Below, in pieces: positions 6,608 through 13,842 of a stretch of DNA of 15,679 bases. A model generated the notes under the pieces. The model was not told the origin of the DNA. It worked only from the letters and a program-made list of their open reading frames with translations, and ran no database searches. Within the stretch, counting starts at the first letter, position 1. Each line of letters begins with the position of its first letter. Both the position numbers and the translations under genes were made by a program. Origin of the DNA: an uncultured Bacilli bacterium (lineage in GTDB: Bacteria; Bacillota_I; Bacilli_A; RF39; UBA660); contig CANPWK010000013.1 of assembly GCA_947584105.1 (NCBI GenBank), positions 1 to 15,679 of the forward strand, in the 5' to 3' direction.

Positions 6608-7395
6608 TGCCAAAATTTATAAATGAGTCAATAATAAAATCTGGAATAATTGTTATATTATGTGTTTTATTGTGCTATATTTCAAAAAAAATTATAAAAA
6701 GATTATTATCTTTTAAAACGAGTAAAATACCAAAAAAACGTCAAAAAACTGTAATTAATTTAATTAGTAATATTGTAAGAGTTTTTATTATTTTTATTGG
6801 TTTTACCATAATATTAGAAGAATATGGTGTTGATACTAAATCATTCATAGCTTCTTTGGGCGTTTTTAGTTTAGTTTTAGGTTTAGCTTTACAAGATTTA
6901 CTTAAAGATATTATTTCTGGTATATCTATAGCATTTGAAGGCCTTTTTAATATTGGTGATTATATTGAAATAGGTGGTTTTAGAGGTGAAGTAGTGGCGA
7001 ATGGACTTAGAACTACTAAAATTAAGGCATATACAGGTGAAATAAAAATAGTATCTAATAGAAATATTTTAGAATTAATAAATTATAGTATGGATAAAAC
7101 TCTTACTACTGTTGATATAGGTGTAGATTATCAATCAGATTTAGATACAGTTGAAAAAGTATTAAATGATATATGTATAGATTTAAAAAAAGAACAAGTA
7201 ATTAAAGATGTAGACTTATTAGGGTTAGAGCGTATAGATGATTCTGGATTAATATATCGTTTGGCTATTAAATCTAGTTATCAGGATTCATTTATATTAT
7301 CAAGGATTTTAAAGAGAAAAATTATCGATTCTTTTAATGATAATAATATAGTAATACCTTATAATCAGGTGGTGGTACATAATGCAAAGTTATAA
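6607..7395 (+). CDS. MscS-type mechanosensitive ion channel (YkuT-like)
   Basis: A small-conductance mechanosensitive channel that relieves osmotic pressure, 262 aa, close to E. coli MscS in length. Three membrane helices are seen at about 10-30, 51-70 and 80-112. The third has the MscS pore pattern: SLGVFSLVLGLALQDLLKDI followed by ISGISIAFEGLFNIGDYIEI, leading into the beta domain (FRGEVVANGLRTTKIKAYTG, then VSNRNI). The C-terminal alpha/beta domain runs from about 165 to 258. Translation starts within the parB stop (TAATG), and the 3' end overlaps the DUF951 gene by 14 bp, so it is firmly in the par operon. An mscS gene next to parB is common in Bacillota, so the location is not unusual. 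Confidence 0.92.
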   Translation: MPKFINESIIKSGIIVILCVLLCYISKKIIKRLLSFKTSKIPKKRQKTVINLISNIVRVFIIFIGFTIILEEYGVDTKSFIASLGVFSLVLGLALQDLLKDIISGISIAFEGLFNIGDYIEIGGFRGEVVANGLRTTKIKAYTGEIKIVSNRNILELINYSMDKTLTTVDIGVDYQSDLDTVEKVLNDICIDLKKEQVIKDVDLLGLERIDDSGLIYRLAIKSSYQDSFILSRILKRKIIDSFNDNNIVIPYNQVVVHNAKL

Positions 7396-7564
7396 AATAG
7401 ATAGCATTGTTATTATGAAAAAACAACATCCTTGTGGTGAAAATTTATGGCAAGTAACAAGGGTTGGTGCGGATATAAAAATCAAATGTCAAAAATGTGG
7501 TAGAAGTATTATGTTACCTAGAATTGACTTTAATAAAAAATTAAAAAAAGTTGTAACTTTTTAG
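7382..7564 (+). CDS. DUF951 domain-containing small protein
   Basis: A 60-residue protein of the DUF951 family; function unknown. The family core is plain: HPCGENLWQVTRVGADIKIKC (residues 16-36) then QKCGRSIMLPR. Cysteines C18, C36 and C39 could contribute to a zinc site, which is inference. It overlaps the end of mscS by 14 bp and is followed after eight bases by the AbgT-family gene. AGGTGGT upstream of ATG 7382 serves as its ribosome binding site inside mscS. DUF951 genes commonly sit between parB/mscS and ychF in Bacillota, which matches this place except for the transporter inserted before ychF. Confidence 0.92.
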   Translation: MQSYKIDSIVIMKKQHPCGENLWQVTRVGADIKIKCQKCGRSIMLPRIDFNKKLKKVVTF

Positions 7565-7572
7565 GAGGAAGT

Positions 7573-9084
7573 ATGGCAATAAAAAAAGAAAGAATAAAAA
7601 GAAATTTAAAAAAACAAGGTCCTATTACAACGATAATTATCTTAACTTTAATTATCTCTTTAATTAGTTTAGTTTTAAGCTTATTCAAAGTAAGTGGTAA
7701 TATAACTGAAGCAGGAACTTTAGAAACATCAGTTATTACTATTAATAATATATTTAGTAAAAATGGAATAAAGTATTTACTAAATAATTCTATTGTTAAT
7801 TTTAAATTGATGGATTCAATTATATATATTATAATGTCATTGATTGCCGTTTCTATTTTAGAAACAAGTGGTTTACTTAAACATATTGTAAGTCCATTGA
7901 AGAAAATGAAATCTAAGTATGTGACATTTATTATAGTTTTTATAGGTATTATCTCTACTTTTATAGGTGATTATAGCTATGCTTTATTATTACCATTATG
8001 TGGGGTAATTTATAAATTAATTAATAAGAATCCTACTTTAGGTGTTATCACTATTTTTATAGGAATAACTATAGGTTATGGAATTGGATTGATGCCTAAT
8101 TATCAAGATTATTTACTGGGAGTAATTACAGAAAAGTCTGCAATGAGTATAAACCCAAATTATCATTATAGTTTATTTTCTGGTTATTTTTTAAATATAA
8201 CTACTGTAGTTCTTCTTAGTATATGTACGACATTATTAATAGAAAAAACTTTAAGTAAAAAATTTAGTAGATATGAGCAAAAGGATAATTTAAATCTATC
8301 TAGAAAAGCTTTTGCTATATCTGGCGGATTATTCTTATTATTAGGATTTTTTATAATTTATTCTATAATTCCTGGGTTGCCTTTTTCAGGAATACTATTA
8401 AATGATAGTACACCAATATATATTGTAAGGTTATTTGGTACTGATTCTGCTTTTGGAAATGGATGTATGCTAATTATTATGCTTTTATGTTTAGTATGTA
8501 GTTATGTCTATGGGCGTATTTCTGGCAATATTAGGAATGGTAATGATTATACTCATTCATTAGCTAAATCTTTTGAAAATACAGGTTATATATTTACTTT
8601 AATGTTTTTTGCATCAATTATGTTAGGATTACTTGAATGGTCTAATATTGGAAGTGTTATAGCAACTAATATTGTAGATTTCATTGGAGGGTTTCAACTT
8701 AGTGGATTACCTTTAATATTTATAATTTTTATTGTGATTATTCTAATTTCTATTTTGATTCCGGATTCAATTACTAAATGGAATATTGTTTCTCCAATTT
8801 TTGTACCGATGTTAATGCGTGCTAATATTACACCAGCATTTGCTCAAACAATATTTGGAGCAGCTGATGCTATTGGTAAATTGTTTTCACCTATTTATAT
8901 ATATTTAATAATTTCGATAGGATTTTTATATAAGAATGATCAAAATATTAATACAAGTATTTTTAGTACAATGAAAAAAATGATGCCAACAATTTTAATT
9001 GTAAGTTTAATTTATTTTATTATTGTAATTGGGTGGTATTTAATTGGATTACCTCTAGGTATAAATTCAAGTATAACAATGTAA
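7573..9084 (+). CDS. AbgT-family transporter
   Basis: A polytopic membrane protein of 503 aa, normal for the AbgT family (p-aminobenzoyl-glutamate importers, some members reported as sulfonamide exporters). About ten to twelve hydrophobic segments are visible, the first at 17-38. Family marks are EAGTLETSVITINNIFSKNGIKYLL near residue 46, the tandem GDYSYALLLPL (132-142) and, strongest, the C-terminal block IPDSITKWNIVSPIFVPMLM (396-415) followed by PAFAQTIFGAADAIGKLFSP. The real substrate cannot be told from the sequence. The start is well set: AGGAGGAAG (7563-7571) directly precedes ATG 7573 and is one of the two strongest ribosome binding sites here. It is the last gene of the par operon and ends at a hairpin terminator. 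Confidence 0.82.
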   Translation: MAIKKERIKRNLKKQGPITTIIILTLIISLISLVLSLFKVSGNITEAGTLETSVITINNIFSKNGIKYLLNNSIVNFKLMDSIIYIIMSLIAVSILETSGLLKHIVSPLKKMKSKYVTFIIVFIGIISTFIGDYSYALLLPLCGVIYKLINKNPTLGVITIFIGITIGYGIGLMPNYQDYLLGVITEKSAMSINPNYHYSLFSGYFLNITTVVLLSICTTLLIEKTLSKKFSRYEQKDNLNLSRKAFAISGGLFLLLGFFIIYSIIPGLPFSGILLNDSTPIYIVRLFGTDSAFGNGCMLIIMLLCLVCSYVYGRISGNIRNGNDYTHSLAKSFENTGYIFTLMFFASIMLGLLEWSNIGSVIATNIVDFIGGFQLSGLPLIFIIFIVIILISILIPDSITKWNIVSPIFVPMLMRANITPAFAQTIFGAADAIGKLFSPIYIYLIISIGFLYKNDQNINTSIFSTMKKMMPTILIVSLIYFIIVIGWYLIGLPLGINSSITM

Positions 9085-9087
9085 TAT

Positions 9088-9134
9088 AGAAAATCAAGAA
9101 TTTTTCTTTGATAAGGTAATTTCTTGATTTTTTT
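9088..9134 (+). terminator. Terminator of the parA-abgT operon
   Basis: AAATCAAGAA (9091-9100) pairs with TTCTTGATTT (9121-9130). The stem extends by A9090-T9131, a G-T wobble and A9088-T9133, with a 20-nt loop and a T-run through 9134. It begins three bases after the abgT stop. Confidence 0.75.
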
Positions 9135-9181
9135 ATAATTTTCCATTTTATTAATAAATAATTTAAATATATTTACACTAT

Positions 9182-9223
9182 TTGACATTTAAATTGAATA
9201 AAATATATCAAATTTTGATATAT
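9182..9223 (+). promoter_or_regulatory. TTGACA box and 21-bp palindrome upstream of the small RNA
   Basis: A perfect -35 box TTGACA (9182-9187) has only a weak -10 at 16 nt (TATATC, 9204-9209). That -10 lies in a perfect palindrome: ATATATCAAA (9203-9212), centre T, TTTGATATAT (9214-9223). The palindrome ends four bases before the -35 of the next promoter. It could be a binding site for a dimeric regulator, but palindromes of A/T arise easily here. Confidence 0.35.
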
Positions 9224-9226
9224 GTA

Positions 9227-9254
9227 TTGTTAAATTAATTGTGTTTGTTATAAT
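9227..9254 (+). promoter_or_regulatory. Promoter of the small structured RNA
   Basis: TTGTTA (9227-9232), 16 nt, TATAAT (9249-9254), with TGT before the -10 giving a perfect extended -10 (TGnTATAAT). Transcription should start near 9261, right at the 5' arm of the RNA's closing stem. Confidence 0.65.
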
Positions 9255-9260
9255 AAAATT

Positions 9261-9343
9261 GTAATGTCACGATAGGGGAAATTAATTATTTGAGCAGAAC
9301 TATAAAAGAATGTGACATTGTAAATATCTTCGGATATTTTTTT
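9261..9343 (+). ncRNA. Candidate small structured RNA or leader, unassigned family
   Basis: A compact unit of about 83 nt with its own promoter (9227-9254) and terminator (9322-9343). The closing stem is AATGTCAC (9263-9270) with GTGACATT (9312-9319), extendable by two G-U pairs. Inside, ATAG (9272-9275) can pair with CTAT (9300-9303), and AAAT (9279-9282) with ATTT (9288-9291). This leaves unpaired GGG opposite GAGCAGAA and a purine-rich AAAAGAAT next to the closing stem, like the asymmetric loops of ligand-binding RNAs. I compared it by eye with SRP RNA, T-box, preQ1, fluoride, purine, glycine, ZTP and guanidine motifs and saw no match. No start codon with a ribosome binding site is present. 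ychF has a separate promoter after the terminator, so it may be a free small RNA or an attenuating leader for a longer ychF transcript. Confidence 0.5.
9322..9343 (+). terminator. UUCG-capped intrinsic terminator of the small RNA
   Basis: AAATATC (9322-9328), loop TTCG, GATATTT (9333-9339), then T to 9343. The loop is the very stable cUUCGg tetraloop, which compensates for the A/U-rich stem. It starts immediately after the closing stem of the upstream RNA. Confidence 0.75.
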
Positions 9344-9344
9344 C

Positions 9345-9373
9345 TTGTCAAAAAGATTTTAATATAGTAAAAT
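9345..9373 (+). promoter_or_regulatory. ychF operon promoter
   Basis: TTGTCA (9345-9350), 17 nt, TAAAAT (9368-9373): five of six matches in each box at ideal spacing. It begins one base after the upstream terminator's T-run. Transcription would start near 9380, giving a leader of about 19 nt with AAGGAGGT (9385-9392). Confidence 0.7.
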
Positions 9374-9398
9374 ATTATTAATTGAAGGAGGTATTTAT

Positions 9399-10499
9399 AT
9401 GGGATTAACAGCTGGCATCGTTGGTTTACCAAATGTAGGAAAAAGTACATTATTTAATGCAATTACAAAGAAAAATATTTTAGCTGCAAATTATCCTTTT
9501 GCAACAATAGAACCAAATGTAGGAGTTGTAACAGTTCCTGATGCTCGACTTGATTTTCTAAAAAATTTATATAACCCTAAAAGTTTAGTACCTACTAGTT
9601 TTGAATTTACAGATATTGCTGGATTAGTTAAAGGAGCATCAACTGGTGAAGGATTAGGTAATAAGTTTTTATCACATATTAGAGAAGTTGATGCTATATG
9701 TGAAGTAGTTAGATGTTTTGAAGATAAAAATATAATTCATGTAGAAGATAAAATAGACCCGGTAAATGATATAGAAATTATTAATTTAGAACTTATTTTA
9801 TCAGATTTAGAAATTGTAATGAATAGAATTAATAAAATAGATAAAAAAGCACATATGTCTAAAGATAAAGATATGTTAAAAGAAATAGAATTATTAAATA
9901 AAATTAAAGATAATTTAGAAAATAATATTCCTATTAGAAGAGTATCTTTAACAGATGAAGAACTGGATATTATAAAAGGTTTTAATTTATTAACTATTAA
10001 ACCAATTATTTATATTGCAAATTTGAGTGAAGATGATTTGCTTAATGGAAGTAATCAATATGTAGATAAAGTTAGAGAATATGCAAAATTAGATAAAACT
10101 TCTGTTATATGTATATGTGCAAAAATTGAAGAAGAATTAAGTGATTTATCAGATTTAGAAAAACAAGCCTTTTTAAAAGATTTAGGAATTTTAGAAAGTG
10201 GTCTTGATAAATTGATACGCGCAACTTATAGTTTATTAGGATTATCTACATTTTTTACTGTGGGAACTGACGAAGTAAAAGCTTGGACATTTAAAAATGG
10301 AATGAAAGCTATAGATTGTGCTGGATTAATACATAGTGATATCAAAAGGGGATTTATTAGGGCTGAGGTTATGAGCTATAAAGATATTTATGAATATAAA
10401 GATGAAAAAATAGTTAAAGAAAAAGGAAAAGTAAGGTTAGAAGGAAAAGATTATTTAATGCAAGATGGTGATATTTGTTATTTTAGATTTAATGTATAG
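9399..10499 (+). CDS. ychF: Obg-like ATPase/GTPase YchF
   Basis: A ribosome-associated P-loop NTPase of the YchF/OLA1 subfamily, which prefers ATP, with roles in translation and oxidative stress response. It is 366 aa, full length. P-loop GLPNVGKS (9-16), TDIAGLVKGAS (71-81) and the family's NLSE (208-211) in place of the GTPase NKxD are present. A helical insert runs about 125-200, and the C-terminal TGS domain (about 280-366) ends in the invariant-looking CYFRFNV. It has a full AAGGAGGT ribosome binding site six bases before ATG 9399 and a strong promoter. It is followed after 12 bases by yvcK, so it probably leads ychF-yvcK-whiA. Confidence 0.96.
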   Translation: MGLTAGIVGLPNVGKSTLFNAITKKNILAANYPFATIEPNVGVVTVPDARLDFLKNLYNPKSLVPTSFEFTDIAGLVKGASTGEGLGNKFLSHIREVDAICEVVRCFEDKNIIHVEDKIDPVNDIEIINLELILSDLEIVMNRINKIDKKAHMSKDKDMLKEIELLNKIKDNLENNIPIRRVSLTDEELDIIKGFNLLTIKPIIYIANLSEDDLLNGSNQYVDKVREYAKLDKTSVICICAKIEEELSDLSDLEKQAFLKDLGILESGLDKLIRATYSLLGLSTFFTVGTDEVKAWTFKNGMKAIDCAGLIHSDIKRGFIRAEVMSYKDIYEYKDEKIVKEKGKVRLEGKDYLMQDGDICYFRFNV

Positions 10500-10511
10500 A
10501 TAGGTGATTTT

Positions 10512-11462
10512 ATGAAAAAGAAAATAGTAGTTTTAGGTGGTGGAACTGGCCTTTCTTATTTATTAAGCGGTTTAAAGCAATATCCTGTAGATATAACGGC
10601 AATTGTTTCAGTTTGTGATGATGGAAAAAGTACAGGAATTTTACGTGAAGAATTTAACATTCCAGCAGTTGGAGATGTTAGAAAGGTTTTAGTATCACTT
10701 TCAGAAACAGAGCCTTTAGTAGAAAAATTATTTAATTATCGTTTTCATACTACTAGTGATTTAAATGGTCATACAGTAGGTAATTTGCTATTAACAGCAG
10801 TTCAAGAAATTACAGGTAATTTATCTGAAGGAATTGAAGCTTTAAGTAAAGTTTTAAATTTAAAAGGAAAGGTTTTGCCATTAACAGAGGATAATGTTAC
10901 TTTAATGGGGGAGATGTATGATGGAAATATTGTTTGTGGAGAACATAATATAACTGTAGATAAACGAAAGATAAAAAGAGTCTTTTATAAAGAAAAGCCA
11001 ACTCCAACTGTAGAGGCAATTAAGGCTATTAAACATGCCGATTTAATTGTACTAAGTATGGGAAGTTTGTTTACAAGTATTATTCCTAATTTAATCTGTG
11101 ATGAGATAGTTGATGCTATAGCAAGCAGTAAAGCTAAGATTATGTATGTTTGTAATGCTCTAACTCAACCTGGAGAAACTGATAATTTTACAGTTACAGA
11201 TCATGTTAATATGCTTAATAAATATTTGAAAAAAAGAAAAATTGATGTAGTAATAGCTAATAATGGTAATATTGATCAAAAATTGATAGATAAATATGAA
11301 ACTTTAGAACAAAAAGATCCTGTTGTTTATGATTATTATAATTTTAATAAATATAATATGAGAGTTATTGGAGATGATTTGATAGTTGTATCTAATAATA
11401 TGTTAAGACATAATACTTTGAAATTGGGATTTCATATTTTCTTTTATGTTATGAATATATAG
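10512..11462 (+). CDS. yvcK: YvcK/GlmR family gluconeogenesis and cell-wall factor
   Basis: A CofD-like protein of 316 aa (Bacillus YvcK is about the same) that binds UDP-sugars and steers carbon into peptidoglycan precursors. It starts KKIVVLGGGTGLSYLLSGLK (GGGTG at 9-13), followed by TAIVSVCDDGKSTGILREEF (29-48). The family usually has DDGGSSG or DDGGSTG here, so K39 replaces a glycine. PAVGDVRKVLVSLS (51-64), NGHTVGNLLL and LSMGSLFTSIIPNL are typical. AGGTGAT lies three bases before ATG 10512. whiA begins seven bases after its stop, the standard yvcK-whiA pairing, while the usual upstream partner rapZ (yvcJ) is absent and ychF takes its place. Confidence 0.93.
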   Translation: MKKKIVVLGGGTGLSYLLSGLKQYPVDITAIVSVCDDGKSTGILREEFNIPAVGDVRKVLVSLSETEPLVEKLFNYRFHTTSDLNGHTVGNLLLTAVQEITGNLSEGIEALSKVLNLKGKVLPLTEDNVTLMGEMYDGNIVCGEHNITVDKRKIKRVFYKEKPTPTVEAIKAIKHADLIVLSMGSLFTSIIPNLICDEIVDAIASSKAKIMYVCNALTQPGETDNFTVTDHVNMLNKYLKKRKIDVVIANNGNIDQKLIDKYETLEQKDPVVYDYYNFNKYNMRVIGDDLIVVSNNMLRHNTLKLGFHIFFYVMNI

Positions 11463-11469
11463 GTGTTAT

Positions 11470-12390
11470 ATGTCGTTTACTAATACAGTAAAAAACGAAG
11501 TAGTAAAAGTTCCTTTATCGAAATTGGAACAAATTTCTTTACTTTCTGCATTATTAACTAATACTATGGATACATATGATGATCATAAAGTAATAACAGA
11601 AAGTGCAGTTGTAGCAAAGTTTATATTTACATTAATTAAAGATATGTATTCATCATATATAAAAGTTTCTGTTAGAAAAGGATATAATTATAATAAAAAT
11701 TATATTTATATTTTAGATATAACTAATAATTTTTCAATAATCAGTGAAGATTTATCTTTAAATAAGATAATTCCAGATAGTTATTTAATTGATGATATTG
11801 ATTTGAAAAAGGCTTATTTGCGAGGTGTTTTTATATCTTCTGGAAGTATAAGTGATCCTAAAAAATCTCGTTATCATTTAGAATTTGTTTTTAATAGTTT
11901 AGAATATGCAATGTTTATAAATGATATGTTGAATAGTTTTGATTTAAATAGTAAGTATTTAAAAAGAGATAATCGTTATATGGTTTATATAAAAGAATCA
12001 GAAAAAATTGGTGATTTTTTAAGAATTATTAAGGCCACAAATGCGTTATTGTATTATGAAAATATTAGAATTCTTCGCAATGAAAAAAATATTTTAAATA
12101 GAATTAATAATTGTGAACAGGCCAATGTGGATAAAATTATTCAAACTGCGGCAAATCAAATTGAATATATTAATTATATTAAAACTAATGATGCTTTTGA
12201 TATGTTAGATGAAAAATTAAAAGATGTTTGTAATTATCGTTTAAATTATCCAGAAGTGTCATTGAGTGAATTAAGTAATATAATGTCTTTAGAAACACAA
12301 AGTAAAATAACAAAATCTGGCCTACATCATAGATTTAATAAAATAAAATTAATTGCAATGAAATTAAAAGAAAAAAATAATCAACAATAA
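11470..12390 (+). CDS. whiA: DNA-binding protein WhiA
   Basis: A 306-residue WhiA. In actinomycetes it controls sporulation genes; in Bacillota it affects division and chromosome organisation. The N-terminal half is a degenerate LAGLIDADG endonuclease-like fold, with KAYLRGVFISSGSISDP (113-129) and YHLEFVF (135-141). It has no sign of nuclease activity, as usual for WhiA. The C-terminal helix-turn-helix is clear: YPEVSLSELSNIM (260-272), then TKSGLHHRFNKI (281-292). The start is ATG 11470 with AGGTG overlapping the yvcK stop, so translation is probably coupled. It is followed by an A-run/T-run stretch with only a weak candidate terminator (12366-12406). Confidence 0.94.
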   Translation: MSFTNTVKNEVVKVPLSKLEQISLLSALLTNTMDTYDDHKVITESAVVAKFIFTLIKDMYSSYIKVSVRKGYNYNKNYIYILDITNNFSIISEDLSLNKIIPDSYLIDDIDLKKAYLRGVFISSGSISDPKKSRYHLEFVFNSLEYAMFINDMLNSFDLNSKYLKRDNRYMVYIKESEKIGDFLRIIKATNALLYYENIRILRNEKNILNRINNCEQANVDKIIQTAANQIEYINYIKTNDAFDMLDEKLKDVCNYRLNYPEVSLSELSNIMSLETQSKITKSGLHHRFNKIKLIAMKLKEKNNQQ

Positions 12391-12417
12391 AAACTTTTTT
12401 TCTTTTTCTTTTTATTG

Positions 12418-12423
12418 TATAAT
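12418..12423 (+). promoter_or_regulatory. Possible -10 box for the DHH-rplI-dnaB operon
   Basis: A perfect TATAAT follows a pyrimidine-rich tract. At 17 nt the -35 would be within the T-run and does not match TTGACA, so read-through from whiA may supply transcription instead. Confidence 0.3.
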
Positions 12424-12441
12424 ATTAAGTAGGTGATAAAA

Positions 12442-13392
12442 ATGACTGACTTATTTAATAAATTGGATGTAATTTTTTCAAGGTATGACAGTTTTATAAT
12501 AATGGGTCATGTCAATCCGGATTTAGATTCTTTTGGGGCCTCTTTAGCTTTATATCAAAGACTGAAATCAATAAATAAACAATGTTATATCTTTTTAGAA
12601 CATGATTGTAGCGAATATAGTAATCTTATGAATAAAGCAATGTGTAAAGTTGATAGTGTCAATTATATCAATTCTAAAAGCAATGTAGATTTTTCTAAAA
12701 TGTTACTTGTTATACTTGATGTTCATCAAAAAAACAGATTAGAGTATCCTAATATAATGAATAGTATAAATGATATTATTATACTTGATCATCATATTAA
12801 AGATCCTAAATATATTAATAATACTAAATTGACTTATATTAATAGTAATTTGTCAAGTATGATAGAACTTATGACATATTATTTAGATTATTGTGAAATA
12901 AAAATAAATTCTAATTTGGCAACTATAATGTTAGCTGGTTTAGAAATTGATACTAACAATTACAATTTAAAGACTACATCTAGAACTTATAAAGCTGCTT
13001 CAATTTTAATGGAAATGGGTGCAGATATAAATACAAAAAGGGAATTATTAAAAGAGTCTAAAGATGAATTTATTAAAAGAGCTGATTATATAAAAAATAG
13101 TTATATAATAAACAATAATGTAGCTATATGCATTTTACCAGAAATATCTGCCTCAGAGACTTTAGCAGAAGTTTCTGATGAATTGCTTACATTTGAAGAT
13201 GTTGAACAATCTTTTACAATTGCTAAATTGGAAACTGGAAAAACTGGTGTATCAGCAAGATCATTAAATAATAAAGATGTTTTAAGCGTTATTAAAAAAT
13301 TAAATGGTGGAGGAAATAAAACTAATGCAGCGACATCTACTAATCAAACCATTGACGAAATTATAAATATTATTGAAAAAAATACGAGGTGA
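12442..13392 (+). CDS. Stand-alone DHH-DHHA1 phosphodiesterase, GdpP-like
   Basis: A 316-residue manganese-type phosphodiesterase made only of DHH and DHHA1 domains. The metal motifs are intact: H23, D27, D29 (GHVNPDLDS), D93 (ILDVH), D116-H117-H118 (LDHH) and D170 (GLEIDTNNY). The details (IIMGHVNPDLDSFGASLALY, SSMIELMTYYL, LKTTSRTYKAAS, VSARSLNN) resemble the C-terminal half of GdpP rather than NrnA. The position before rplI-dnaB is also that of gdpP, which normally has membrane, PAS and degenerate GGDEF domains in front and is about twice as long. None fit here: whiA ends 51 bp upstream. The DHHA1 signature reads GGGN (289-292) where GGGH is usual. The substrate could be c-di-AMP, pApA, nanoRNA or pAp. 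The start is ATG 12442 with AGGTGAT upstream; GTG 12433 overlaps that site. Confidence 0.88.
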   Translation: MTDLFNKLDVIFSRYDSFIIMGHVNPDLDSFGASLALYQRLKSINKQCYIFLEHDCSEYSNLMNKAMCKVDSVNYINSKSNVDFSKMLLVILDVHQKNRLEYPNIMNSINDIIILDHHIKDPKYINNTKLTYINSNLSSMIELMTYYLDYCEIKINSNLATIMLAGLEIDTNNYNLKTTSRTYKAASILMEMGADINTKRELLKESKDEFIKRADYIKNSYIINNNVAICILPEISASETLAEVSDELLTFEDVEQSFTIAKLETGKTGVSARSLNNKDVLSVIKKLNGGGNKTNAATSTNQTIDEIINIIEKNTR

Positions 13393-13397
13393 GTAAA

Positions 13398-13835
13398 ATG
13401 AAAATAATATTGACGGAAGATATTAAGAAACAGGGTAAAAAAGGGCAAGTATTAAATGTGAAAGATGGATATGGTAATTTTTTAATTAGTGATAATAAGG
13501 CAGTGTTAGCTAATTCTAATAATTTAAATAAATTAAATAGAGAACAAGAAAAAAAACATCAAGAGCAAGAATTAGAAATAATTAGATGTGAAGAGATTAA
13601 AAAAAGAATAGAAAAAGATACTTTTATTTTTAAGGTGAAAGTAGGTAAAGACGATAAAGTATTTGGAAGTATTAGTCCGAAGCAAATTGAGGAGTGTTTA
13701 AAAAATAAAGGCTATGATATAGATAAGAAAAAAATAAAAATTATTGATCCTTTAACTAGTTTAGGATTTCATAATGTATCAATTATTCTTAATAAAAAAG
13801 TTATAGCTAGTATAAAAATTCAATTAGTAAAGTAG
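13398..13835 (+). CDS. rplI: 50S ribosomal protein bL9
   Basis: Ribosomal protein bL9, 145 aa, close to the family's usual 148-150. The N-terminal RNA-binding domain is seen as MKIILTEDIKKQGKKGQV then VLNVKDGYGNFLI (about 20-32), with KAVLA. The long connecting helix (about 40-75, rich in E, K and Q) and the C-terminal domain (KVGKDDKVFGSISPKQI onward) follow. The start is ATG 13398: GAGGTGAG overlaps the stop of the DHH gene and lies about four bases upstream. An in-frame GTG at 13389 is part of that site and is not the likely start. The DHH-rplI-dnaB order matches gdpP-rplI-dnaC of Bacillus. Confidence 0.96.
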   Translation: MKIILTEDIKKQGKKGQVLNVKDGYGNFLISDNKAVLANSNNLNKLNREQEKKHQEQELEIIRCEEIKKRIEKDTFIFKVKVGKDDKVFGSISPKQIEECLKNKGYDIDKKKIKIIDPLTSLGFHNVSIILNKKVIASIKIQLVK

Positions 13836-13842
13836 GTGTTGT

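Noticed and set aside
10300..11462. Frameshift at the YvcK C-terminus because of the odd ending GFHIFFYVMNI
   Set aside because: The length (316 aa) equals the family norm, the preceding LRHNTLKL matches the usual RHD-x-KL tail, and no better continuation exists in other frames.
12366..12406. A-rich/T-rich complementary tracts at the end of whiA as a terminator
   Set aside because: The stem would be homopolymer-like with a single G-C pair and would overlap coding sequence; it cannot be told from low-complexity sequence.
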